Source of the DNA: JAGLHV01 sp023143305 [NCBI: Clostridia bacterium]
Lineage (GTDB): Bacteria; CBDUZB01; JAGLHV01
Reading direction: 5' to 3'
Length of the DNA stretch: 37,214 nt
Assembly: GCA_030637025.1 (NCBI GenBank)
Contig: DAOVVV010000026.1
Span: forward strand, 1 to 37,214
A model generated the notes under the pieces. It had not been told where the DNA came from. It saw only the letters and a list, made by a program, of their open reading frames with translations, and ran no database searches. The translations under genes were made by a program, and so were the position numbers. The first letter of the stretch is position 1. Every line of letters starts with the position of its first letter. This document shows, one piece after another, positions 16,446-25,221 of this stretch.

Positions 16446-18278
16446 ATGAGTTTTTTGGAAAGAAAATACAAGAAACATATTTTTAAAACAATATTGATTT
16501 TTACTTCTATTATTTTTTTATGTAATTATTCGGAATCAAAAGAAGTGTTTGAATTAATAGAAGAACACAAAGAAATGATTAGACTTGATTCTGATAATGT
16601 GGAAGTACGTTTTAATCTTGGATTGCTTTATGCGGAAAAAGAATTATATAATGAGGCTATAGCAGAATTTAAAGAGGTGGTAAGGATTAATCCTGATTTT
16701 ACCATGGTGCATGGTAATCTTGCCTTGGCTTATGAAAAGAAAGGGCTGTATGAAAAAGCGATAGATGCATATAAAAATGCAATAAGGATAAATCATGATG
16801 ATGTGGCAGCGCGTTATAATTTAGGAATGCTTTATGGCGAAAAAGGTTTACATAATGAAGCCGTAGTGGAGTTTAAAGAGGTGCTAAGGATTAAACCTGA
16901 TTTTGCTCTGGCACATCGTAATCTTGGTTTGGCGTATGAAAAGCAGGGTTTGAAGGAGAAGGCGATAGAGGAGTATGAAGAGGCAATAAGGATAAATCAT
17001 GATGATGTGGCATCGCGTTATAATCTGGGAATGCTTTATGGTGGAAAAGGGTTACATAATGAGGCCATAGTAGAGTTTAAAGAGGTGCTAAGGATTAAAC
17101 CTGATTTTGCTCTGGCTTACGGTAATCTTGGGGTGGCTTATGGTAAAAAAGGATTATCTAATAAAGCGATAGTAAAATATAAAGAGGCGATAAGGCTTAA
17201 TCCTGATCTTGCAGATGTTCACTATAATCTTGGTTTGGCTTATGAGGAGAAAGGTTTAGATAATCAAGCGATAAAAGAGTATAAAGAAGTGCTCAGGATA
17301 GAGCCTAAACATGTGGAGGCACATTATAATCTTGGAGCGACTTATAGTGAGAAGGGTTTGTATGATTGGGCGATAAAAGAATATAAAGAAGCTCTCAGGA
17401 TAAATCCGAATTATGCAAAAGCTCATTATAATCTTGGAGTGGCTTATAGTGAGAAAGGTTTGTATGATTGGGCGATAAAAGAATATAAAGAATCGCTCAG
17501 GATAAATCCGGAGGATGCAAAAGCTCATTGTGGACTTGGGTTGCTTTATTGGAATAAAAAATTATCCGATAAAGCGATAAAAGAGTATAAAGAAGCTCTT
17601 AGAATAGAGCCTGACTATGCGGAGGCACATTGTAATTTGGGAGTAGTTTATAGAAATAAAGGTTTGCCTGATCAAGCAATAATCAAGTATAAAGAGGCTC
17701 TGAAAAAAGATTCCGGTTATGAGGAGGCCCACTATAATCTTGGGAATGTTTATTGCCAAAAGGGTTTATATGACCAGGCAATAAAAGAATATAAAAAGTC
17801 GCTTAAAATAGATCGTAATTATGCGGAAGTGTATTGTAATCTGGGAGTGGTTTATTACAAAAAAGGATTATATAATAAATCGATAGCAAAATATAAAAAG
17901 GCACTCAGGATAAATCCTAATGATGCCAGAGTTCGTTGTAATCTTGGAGTTGTTTATTGTGATAAAAAATTATACGAGGAGGCGATGAAAGAATATAAAG
18001 AAGCTCTCAGGATTCAACCTGATGACCCGGCTGTGCATAGTAATCTTGGGTTGCTTTATGGGATGAGAGGGCTATATGACCAATCAATAGAAGAATGTAA
18101 AGAAGCACTTAAGATAAATCCTCATTTTGCGGAAGTACATTATAATCTTGGGTTAGTTTATTCAGTTTTTGGGAAACAAAAAGAAGCAATGGATGAATAT
18201 CGTATCTTGAAGGAATTAGATGAGGATTTGGCTGTTAAACTTTTTGATTTATTTATAAGTAAACATTTTTTCCCATAG
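16446..18278 (+). CDS. TPR-array protein with 16 tetratricopeptide repeats
   Basis: The product has 610 residues. A short basic N-terminus and hydrophobic stretch (TILIFTSIIFLCNYSES) suggest export or membrane anchoring. Sixteen full 34-residue TPR units follow without a break from about residue 44 to 590 (consensus YNLG-YxxKGLxxxAIKEYKEALRINP). TPR superhelices bind peptides or partner proteins; no catalytic domain is present. Units 3-4 and 5-6 are near copies of each other, as are units 8 and 9, so the array has grown recently by 204- and 102-nt duplications. GGAGGGAG just upstream is a strong ribosome site. A possible -35 TTGACT lies at 16371, with an unclear -10. Confidence 0.9.
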   Translation: MSFLERKYKKHIFKTILIFTSIIFLCNYSESKEVFELIEEHKEMIRLDSDNVEVRFNLGLLYAEKELYNEAIAEFKEVVRINPDFTMVHGNLALAYEKKGLYEKAIDAYKNAIRINHDDVAARYNLGMLYGEKGLHNEAVVEFKEVLRIKPDFALAHRNLGLAYEKQGLKEKAIEEYEEAIRINHDDVASRYNLGMLYGGKGLHNEAIVEFKEVLRIKPDFALAYGNLGVAYGKKGLSNKAIVKYKEAIRLNPDLADVHYNLGLAYEEKGLDNQAIKEYKEVLRIEPKHVEAHYNLGATYSEKGLYDWAIKEYKEALRINPNYAKAHYNLGVAYSEKGLYDWAIKEYKESLRINPEDAKAHCGLGLLYWNKKLSDKAIKEYKEALRIEPDYAEAHCNLGVVYRNKGLPDQAIIKYKEALKKDSGYEEAHYNLGNVYCQKGLYDQAIKEYKKSLKIDRNYAEVYCNLGVVYYKKGLYNKSIAKYKKALRINPNDARVRCNLGVVYCDKKLYEEAMKEYKEALRIQPDDPAVHSNLGLLYGMRGLYDQSIEECKEALKINPHFAEVHYNLGLVYSVFGKQKEAMDEYRILKELDEDLAVKLFDLFISKHFFP

Positions 18279-18364
18279 ATTTGCAACTATTCCAAAATAG
18301 CTGTTTAGTAAAAACCTGCCATCTAAAATTCAATAAATTTTAAAAAAAGGAATTTAAATAAATC

Positions 18365-18393
18365 TTGATTTTTAAAAGTTAATTAAATATAAT
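18365..18393 (+). promoter_or_regulatory. Sigma70-type promoter of htpX
   Basis: TTGATT (18365-18370), a 17-nt spacer and a perfect TATAAT (18388-18393), 55 nt before the htpX ATG. The -35 region shares TCTTGATTTTTA with the promoter at 4918. Confidence 0.7.
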
Positions 18394-18448
18394 AAACAAT
18401 AATAGAAGTAATTGATTAAAAAAGATATTTAATAAGGGGGAGATGAAA

Positions 18449-19297
18449 ATGAATAGATTAAAGACTTTTTTATTAATGGTGGGATTGATGTTTTTGTTTA
18501 TTTTTGTGGGGGGAGCCATAGGTGGAAGTCAGGGGATGATAATTGCTTTTATTTTTGCTTGTTGCATGAATTTTTTTGCTTATTGGTTTTCCGATAAGAT
18601 TGTTTTGAGTATGTATAAGGCAAGGGAGGTAAATGAACAGGAATTTCCCCGGCTTTATGCTATAGTGAGGAATTTGGCTGGTAGGGCTAATTTGCCTATG
18701 CCGCGGGTTTATATTATTCCGACTCAGGTACCTAATGCTTTTGCTACCGGCAGAAATCCGGAAAATGCGGCAGTAGCCGTAACTCAATCTCTTTTAGAGG
18801 TATTGAACGAGCAGGAATTAAGCGGTGTTTTGGCCCATGAGTTAGCTCATGTTAAAAATAGAGATATTCTTATTTCTACTATTGCGGCTACTTTGGCCGG
18901 GGCAATTACTATGTTGGCTTATATAGCCCGGTTTTCTGCTCTTTTTGGTGGATATGGAGGACGGGGAAGGAATAGAGGCGGTGGAGGATTGATTGGTTTG
19001 TTAGCTATGGCTATTTTAGCACCTATTGCGGCAATGTTGATTCAGATGGCTATTTCCCGTTCCCGGGAATACTTAGCTGATAGAGGAGGAGGGGAGATTT
19101 CCGGAAATCCTCTTGCTTTGGCCGGTGCTTTAAAGAAATTAGAATATGCTGCGCAAAGAAATCCGGGAAGTTCTAATTCTACTACGGCGCATATGTTTAT
19201 CGTTAATCCATTCAGAAAAGGTTTTTTAACCGGCTTATTTAGTACTCATCCTTCAACCGAGGAGAGAGTAAAAAGATTAGAGGCAATGGCCGGATAA
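18449..19297 (+). CDS. htpX: HtpX-type membrane zinc metalloprotease
   Basis: Inner-membrane protease of the M48B family involved in quality control of membrane proteins. The zinc site HELAH lies at 130-134 from this start, with a third ligand region [10 protein letters not shown] further on. Two N-terminal and two central membrane segments are visible, with a Gly-rich loop ([14 protein letters not shown]). The C-terminal [16 protein letters not shown] is typical. ATG 18449 is preferred over 18443 because AAGGGGGAG ends directly before the earlier ATG, leaving no spacing; from 18449 the spacing is about 6 nt. The length of 282 residues is usual for the family. It has its own promoter. Confidence 0.95.
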   Translation: MNRLKTFLLMVGLMFLFIFVGGAIGGSQGMIIAFIFACCMNFFAYWFSDKIVLSMYKAREVNEQEFPRLYAIVRNLAGRANLPMPRVYIIPTQVPNAFATGRNPENAAVAVTQSLLEVLNEQELSGVLAHELAHVKNRDILISTIAATLAGAITMLAYIARFSALFGGYGGRGRNRGGGGLIGLLAMAILAPIAAMLIQMAISRSREYLADRGGGEISGNPLALAGALKKLEYAAQRNPGSSNSTTAHMFIVNPFRKGFLTGLFSTHPSTEERVKRLEAMAG

Positions 19298-20715
<1,418 letters not shown>

Positions 20716-20731
20716 GGGGGATATTTTTTAT

Positions 20732-21925
20732 ATGGCTAAAATGACAATAAAAGATATAACTTTAAGAAATAAGGTTTTAATGCGGGTAGACTTTAATGTT
20801 CCATTAAATGAAAAAAGAGAAATTACAGATACTACCCGCATAGAAAGAGTATTGCCTTCTATAAAATATCTTTTAGAGAAAAATTGCAGTTTAATTTTGA
20901 TGTCTCATTTGGGAAGACCCAAAGGGAAAGTAGTTTCTGCTTTGAGTTTAGCTCCGGTAGCTATAAAATTAGAAGAATTATTAGGGCAAAAGGTTCTGAT
21001 GGCTTCCGACTGTATAGGGGGTGAGGTAGAGAGTGTGGTAAATAATCTTAAACCGGGGGAAATTATACTTTTGGAAAATTTACGTTTTCATCCTGAAGAG
21101 GAAAAGAACGACGAAGTTTTTGCTTCCCAGCTTGCTGCCTTAGGAGATATTTTTATACAGGATGCTTTTGGTACTGTTCATCGCGCACATGCTTCTACAG
21201 CAGGTATTTGTAAATTTTTACCTTCAGCAGCAGGATTTTTACTGGAGAAAGAAATTAAATTTTTAGATAATGCTTTACAAAAGCCAGCGCGTCCGTTTTT
21301 AGCTATTTTAGGAGGAGCAAAAGTATCTGATAAAATAGCGGTTATTGATAGCTTACTTAATAAGGTGGATTCCTTGTTAATTGGTGGGGCAATGGCTTAT
21401 ACCTTTTTGGAAGCACAGGGAATAAAAACAGGTAAATCCCTGGTAGAAAAAGATAAAATTGATTTAGCCGGAAAATTATTAAAGAAAGCAGAGAGAGAAA
21501 ATGTAGTTTTTTTACTTCCGACGGATCATGTTATTGCAGAAGAAATTAGTGAAACTGCAGAGACTAAAGTATCACAGGAAATAGAAATTCCCGATCAATG
21601 GATGGGGGTGGATATCGGGCCGATTACCATTAGACGTTATAAAGCAATAATAAAAGAAGCTAAAACTATTATTTGGAATGGGCCTATGGGTATTTTTGAG
21701 AATGAAAAATTTGCAGCAGGGACGATGCAGATTGCTCAAGCTATTGGCGAGGTTACTCAGGAGGGAGTGATTAGTATCGTGGGAGGAGGCGATTCGGTTG
21801 CTGCTGTGGAAAAAGCAGGGGTAAGCGATAAACTTTCTCATATTTCTACCGGAGGAGGAGCTTCCCTGGAATTACTGGAAGGGAAAGAGCTTCCGGGGAT
21901 TGCTGCCTTACAGGAAAAAGAATAA
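20732..21925 (+). CDS. pgk: Phosphoglycerate kinase
   Basis: Transfers phosphate from 1,3-bisphosphoglycerate to ADP. The N-terminal signature RVDFNVPLN, LMSHLGRPKG, the hinge region ILGGAKVSDKI, and the nucleotide-binding GPMGIFEN and GGGDSVAAVEKAG are all present. At 397 residues the length is normal. It lies 16 nt after gap, with a GGGGGGAT ribosome site. A repeat island of about 300 nt separates it from apgM; the tpiA gene often found at this position in other bacteria is absent from the window. Confidence 0.98.
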   Translation: MAKMTIKDITLRNKVLMRVDFNVPLNEKREITDTTRIERVLPSIKYLLEKNCSLILMSHLGRPKGKVVSALSLAPVAIKLEELLGQKVLMASDCIGGEVESVVNNLKPGEIILLENLRFHPEEEKNDEVFASQLAALGDIFIQDAFGTVHRAHASTAGICKFLPSAAGFLLEKEIKFLDNALQKPARPFLAILGGAKVSDKIAVIDSLLNKVDSLLIGGAMAYTFLEAQGIKTGKSLVEKDKIDLAGKLLKKAERENVVFLLPTDHVIAEEISETAETKVSQEIEIPDQWMGVDIGPITIRRYKAIIKEAKTIIWNGPMGIFENEKFAAGTMQIAQAIGEVTQEGVISIVGGGDSVAAVEKAGVSDKLSHISTGGGASLELLEGKELPGIAALQEKE

Positions 21926-22239
21926 ATAGTCCGTAGATAGAAATAGACTTAGTCCATAGTCCACAGTCGATAGTCCATAGACAACAGATAACAAATAACA
22001 GAAAGTTATAAGTTATTAATTATGAGTTATAAATTAAAGACAAAAACAAATACTAAATTCGAAACAAAGATTAAAGGCAGGCACAAAGGCATCAAGGCAC
22101 AGAGGCACAAAGTAAAAAAAAGATAGTTTCCCCATTTGAAAAAGGGGGTAGGGGATTTAGAAAAAGACAGTTCGTAGATATGGTATTAAGAATAGTCAAA
22201 TATCGTTTTTGACTGTTTGGGACATAGTATTTATGAGTA
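21926..22239. repeat. Intergenic composite repeat island 2
   Basis: No gene is seen. Block A (21951-21990) and block B (22078-22116) match the island after priA in sequence and order. A third block (22130-22158, CCCC-TTGAAAAAGGGGG-GGGGATTT pattern) and the following GACATAGTATTTATGAGT at 22221-22238 both have relatives at 31643-31671 and near 31684. Confidence 0.8.
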
Positions 22240-22281
22240 ATGAGTTATAGATTTCTAATGATAAACGAAGAGGAAGAAAAA

Positions 22282-23490
22282 ATGGTAAGTCAGGAATTTT
22301 TAAGTAAATTAACCGTAAAAAATGATAAGAAAATTGTTTTATTGATTATGGATGGGTTAGGAGGGGTTCAGGATGAAGTTTCCGGTAAAACAGAATTGGA
22401 AACAGCCGATTGTCCTAATCTGGATGCTTTGGCTAAAGAAGGAATTTGTGGATTGAGCGATCCTATTTCTCCGGGAATAACCCCGGGTAGTGGGCCGGCT
22501 CATTTGTCCTTGTTTGGGTATGACCCGTTGCGTTATGAAATAGGGCGGGGTTTATTGGATAGTCTGGGTATTGATTTTGAATTTACACAACAGGATTTAG
22601 CTTCCAGAGGTAATTTTGCGACTTTAAATAAAGAGGGTATAATTACTGATCGCCGTGCGGGAAGGATAGCTACGGAAAAAAATTATCAGATTTGTGAAGA
22701 ACTTTTTTCTGATTTGAAAATTGATAATGTTAAAATTTTTGTAAAACCGGTAAAGGAGCATCGTCTTTCAGTTATTTTTAGAGGGGAAGGTCTTTCTGAT
22801 AAAATTAGCGATGTAGATCCGCAAAAAGAAGGATTAAAACCATTGTCGGCGAAAGCTTTGAATGATAGTGCGCAACGGGCAGCAGATATTGTGAATAAAT
22901 TCTTAAAGATGGCTAATGAAAAATTAACTAAATTTTTTCCGGCTAATACAATTTTATTAAGAGGCTTTTCCCGTATGGTGGACTTGCCTTCTTTTAAAGA
23001 AATATACAAATTGAATGCTGCAGCAATTGCCGGGTATCCTATGTATAGAGGGTTAGCCGGTTTACTGGGAATGGATGTTTTACCTGTTACTAAAACAATC
23101 GAAGAACAATTTAAGCTTTTAGAAAAAGAATTTGAAAATTATGATTTCTTTTTTATACATATAAAACAGACGGATAGTTCCGGTGAAGATGGAGATATGC
23201 CAAGAAAGGTGAAAATAATCGAGGAAGTGGACAGAAGTATTTCTTTGTTGAGGAAACTTTCTCCGGATGTAGTAGTGATTACCGGGGATCATTCTACTCC
23301 GGCCAGATTAAAAAGTCATAGTTGGCACCCTGTACCACTTTTGATTTATTCTCCTCATTGTCGTTTTGACACAGTAGAAAATTTTACTGAAACAGAATGT
23401 ATCAAAGGCGGGTTGGGCAGGATTTCTGCCGGAGAGATAATGGCTTTAGCTTTAGCTAATGCCGGAAAATTGATTAAGTATGGGGCATAA
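22282..23490 (+). CDS. apgM: Cofactor-independent phosphoglycerate mutase, archaeal (ApgM) type
   Basis: Interconverts 3- and 2-phosphoglycerate in the cytosol. It belongs to the alkaline phosphatase superfamily, with metal Asp in LIMDGLGG, the serine-containing TPGSGPAHLSLFGYDP, and metal ligands in HIKQTDSSGEDGD and ITGDHSTPARLKSHSWHPVP. About 402 residues from ATG 22282, which has GAGGAAG about 6 nt upstream. The in-frame ATGs at 22240 and 22258 lie in or next to repeat-island sequence and have no ribosome site. This form is archaeal in origin but widespread in anaerobic and uncultivated bacteria. secG follows 36 nt downstream. Confidence 0.93.
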   Translation: MVSQEFLSKLTVKNDKKIVLLIMDGLGGVQDEVSGKTELETADCPNLDALAKEGICGLSDPISPGITPGSGPAHLSLFGYDPLRYEIGRGLLDSLGIDFEFTQQDLASRGNFATLNKEGIITDRRAGRIATEKNYQICEELFSDLKIDNVKIFVKPVKEHRLSVIFRGEGLSDKISDVDPQKEGLKPLSAKALNDSAQRAADIVNKFLKMANEKLTKFFPANTILLRGFSRMVDLPSFKEIYKLNAAAIAGYPMYRGLAGLLGMDVLPVTKTIEEQFKLLEKEFENYDFFFIHIKQTDSSGEDGDMPRKVKIIEEVDRSISLLRKLSPDVVVITGDHSTPARLKSHSWHPVPLLIYSPHCRFDTVENFTETECIKGGLGRISAGEIMALALANAGKLIKYGA

Positions 23491-23526
23491 TTAATTATAA
23501 TAATTATAGGAGGGAAAAAATAAAAA

Positions 23527-23892
23527 ATGGGAAAGATTTTATTAGGTATTCATATAATTGCTTGTGCAGGGTTAATAAGTTTTGTTCTTTTACAGGTAGG
23601 AAAAGGATCTGCTTTGACCGGTTTGTTCGGAGGAGGGGGAGGGAGTAGTGATTCTCTTTTTGGAGGAGTAGGAGGAAGTCCTTTTTTAAGAAAGATTACT
23701 ACAGGATTTGCTATTCTTTTTTTTACTACATCTTTAGTTTTAGCCGTAAGGGCTGCCAGATTTACACAAAGAAGTGTTGTGGAAAAAGCAGTACCGCAGG
23801 AATTGCCTGATGAAATAGAACCAACACCTGAAATGCAAGCAATACCTGATGCTTCTAAATTACCGGTTGATATAAAAGGAGAGAAAGATTAA
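23527..23892 (+). CDS. secG: SecG preprotein translocase subunit
   Basis: Small inner-membrane subunit of the SecYEG export channel. The product has 121 residues with two membrane helices (about 5-22 and 56-76), joined by a Gly/Ser/Phe-rich loop (GLFGGGGGSSDSLFGG) that is diagnostic. The C-terminal tail is acidic and Pro-rich (PQELPDEIEPTPEMQ). AGGAGG is about 14 nt upstream. The location next to the glycolytic genes follows the common gap-pgk-secG arrangement of bacteria. Confidence 0.93.
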   Translation: MGKILLGIHIIACAGLISFVLLQVGKGSALTGLFGGGGGSSDSLFGGVGGSPFLRKITTGFAILFFTTSLVLAVRAARFTQRSVVEKAVPQELPDEIEPTPEMQAIPDASKLPVDIKGEKD

Positions 23893-23932
23893 AGTTTATT
23901 TCGAATTTAATGTGAAATAATGTGTTTAAAAG

Positions 23933-23963
23933 ATTAATAGATTCCTGTTTTCTCAGGAATGAC
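23933..23963. repeat. ATTCCTG hairpin repeat, copy 2
   Basis: ATTCCTG-TTTTCT-CAGGAAT with leading ATTAATAG and trailing GAC, matching 15564-15594. It lies about 40 nt after secG. The following CCCGTTTT is only weakly T-rich, so terminator function is uncertain. Confidence 0.7.
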
Positions 23964-24040
23964 CCGTTTTAAGGATTGGCAGGCAGGCAAAAAGGGTAAA
24001 AATTTTATATTGTATAAGGTTTGAAATTTTTAAAAAAGGA

Positions 24041-24122
24041 GGGCAGGTGGCGGAATTGGCATACGCGTGCGCTTGAGGGGCGTATAGGGAGACCTGTGCG
24101 GGTTCAAGTCCCGCTCTGCCCA
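24041..24122 (+). tRNA. tRNA-Leu (GAG)
   Basis: The acceptor stem GGGCAGG pairs with TCTGCCC, with discriminator A at 24122 and no encoded CCA. The anticodon stem TGCGC/GCGTA holds the loop TTGAGGG, giving anticodon GAG. The long variable arm and T-arm GCGGG-TTCAAGT-CCCGC fit a class II leucine tRNA. The next gene starts 12 nt downstream. Confidence 0.96.
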
Positions 24123-24133
24123 TTATAAAAAAA

Positions 24134-24589
24134 ATGAAAAACAAAATAATAATTAAAATGATTTTATTTTTCAGTTTATTCCTTTTGGTTGGAAATGTTT
24201 TTTTATTAGGAGGAGAAAATAAAAAACAGAAAAGGGATACCTTTTTTAAAGAAGGTATAAAATATGCGAATAAAGGAATGAACACCCGTGCTATCGAGAA
24301 GTTTAAGCAATGTATTTTACTGGACGAACAATTTGTCGATGCTTATTGTAGTTTAGGGGTGGTCTATATTAATGAGAAAAGGTATAAAGAGGCTCTTTTA
24401 GTGTTGGAGAAGGCTGTGACTATAGATTCCCGGAAGGCTATTGCTTATTATCTTTTAGGAAAAGTTTATGAAAGGCAAAAAGAATATAGGCAGGCAATAA
24501 AAAACTGGGAAAACTTTCTTTTGTTAGAGCCGCATACTGCGCGTGCAACGGAAGTAAAAAAACGTTTGAAAATTTTGTCAGGAAAATAA
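24134..24589 (+). CDS. Small TPR protein, exported or membrane-anchored
   Basis: The product has 151 residues. An N-terminal hydrophobic segment (MILFFSLFLLVGNVFLLGG) serves as a signal or anchor, followed by about three TPR units (FFKEGIKYANKGMNTRAIEK, then AYCSLGVVYINEKRYKEALL, then AYYLLGKVYERQKEYRQAIK). The start lies 12 nt after the tRNA-Leu 3' end and has no visible ribosome site. The following lipoprotein gene starts 1 nt after its stop, so the two are coupled. It is probably a periplasmic scaffold acting with that lipoprotein. Confidence 0.8.
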   Translation: MKNKIIIKMILFFSLFLLVGNVFLLGGENKKQKRDTFFKEGIKYANKGMNTRAIEKFKQCILLDEQFVDAYCSLGVVYINEKRYKEALLVLEKAVTIDSRKAIAYYLLGKVYERQKEYRQAIKNWENFLLLEPHTARATEVKKRLKILSGK

Positions 24590-24590
24590 A

Positions 24591-25193
24591 ATGAAATTAA
24601 CTAAAAATATAATTGTCTTAAGTTTTCTTTTTAGTGTTTTATATGTAGGATGTGTCCCTTTTGCAGTGGTCAAGGAGGATTATGATTTTAGTAAAATTAA
24701 TCGGGTTGGAGTATTAAATTTTTCTTCTTATGAAAAAGAGGGATATAATGTAGGAAGTGCAGTAGCTGATGAATTTGTTCGTCAGTTAATGACCAAAGGT
24801 ATGGATGTAGTAGAACGCCAGAGATTAAACGCTGTATTAAGAGAGCATAATTTGATGCAGCGGGGAATGGTGGATTTAAATGAAGAAACACGCAGGAAAA
24901 TAAAAAAGGTTTTAGGTATAGATGTACTGATTACCGGAACGGTAATAAAATGTTTGCCTGATCGTAAGGATGTTATTTATTTTAAAGATGAAGACGAAGA
25001 GATAAAAAGTAAGATATTTTTGATTGATGCTGAATTGGGAATTAGTGTGAGGATGATAGATGTAGATACAGGATTGATTGTCTGGAGCGGTTCTTATACC
25101 AGTAGTTCTTTCGATATAGAAGGAGCGATAAATTATACTGTTTCTGTGCTTTTGAATTCACTGAAGGGGAAAAATTTTTTTAAAAAAATATAA
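24591..25193 (+). CDS. CsgG/FlgO-like lipoprotein
   Basis: The product has 200 residues. The signal peptide ends in LYVGC (Cys21), a lipobox, so the protein is lipid-anchored. The body follows the CsgG-family pattern: RVGVLNFSSYE, then ADEFVRQLMTKGMDVVERQRLNAVLRE, VLGIDVLITGTV, and a final strand DVDTGLIVWSGSY. Family members include the curli secretion channel CsgG, FlgO and LpoB-like proteins, but no curli or flagellar genes are here, so the precise role is open. Translation is coupled to the TPR gene 1 nt upstream. Confidence 0.75.
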   Translation: MKLTKNIIVLSFLFSVLYVGCVPFAVVKEDYDFSKINRVGVLNFSSYEKEGYNVGSAVADEFVRQLMTKGMDVVERQRLNAVLREHNLMQRGMVDLNEETRRKIKKVLGIDVLITGTVIKCLPDRKDVIYFKDEDEEIKSKIFLIDAELGISVRMIDVDTGLIVWSGSYTSSSFDIEGAINYTVSVLLNSLKGKNFFKKI

Positions 25194-25221
25194 TTCTAAT
25201 TTAAAAAAGGAGAAGTTGAAA

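Noticed and set aside
17256-17759. Minus-strand frames of 90 and 65 residues inside the TPR gene
   Set aside because: They are shadows of the 102-nt TPR repeats and repeat with the same period.
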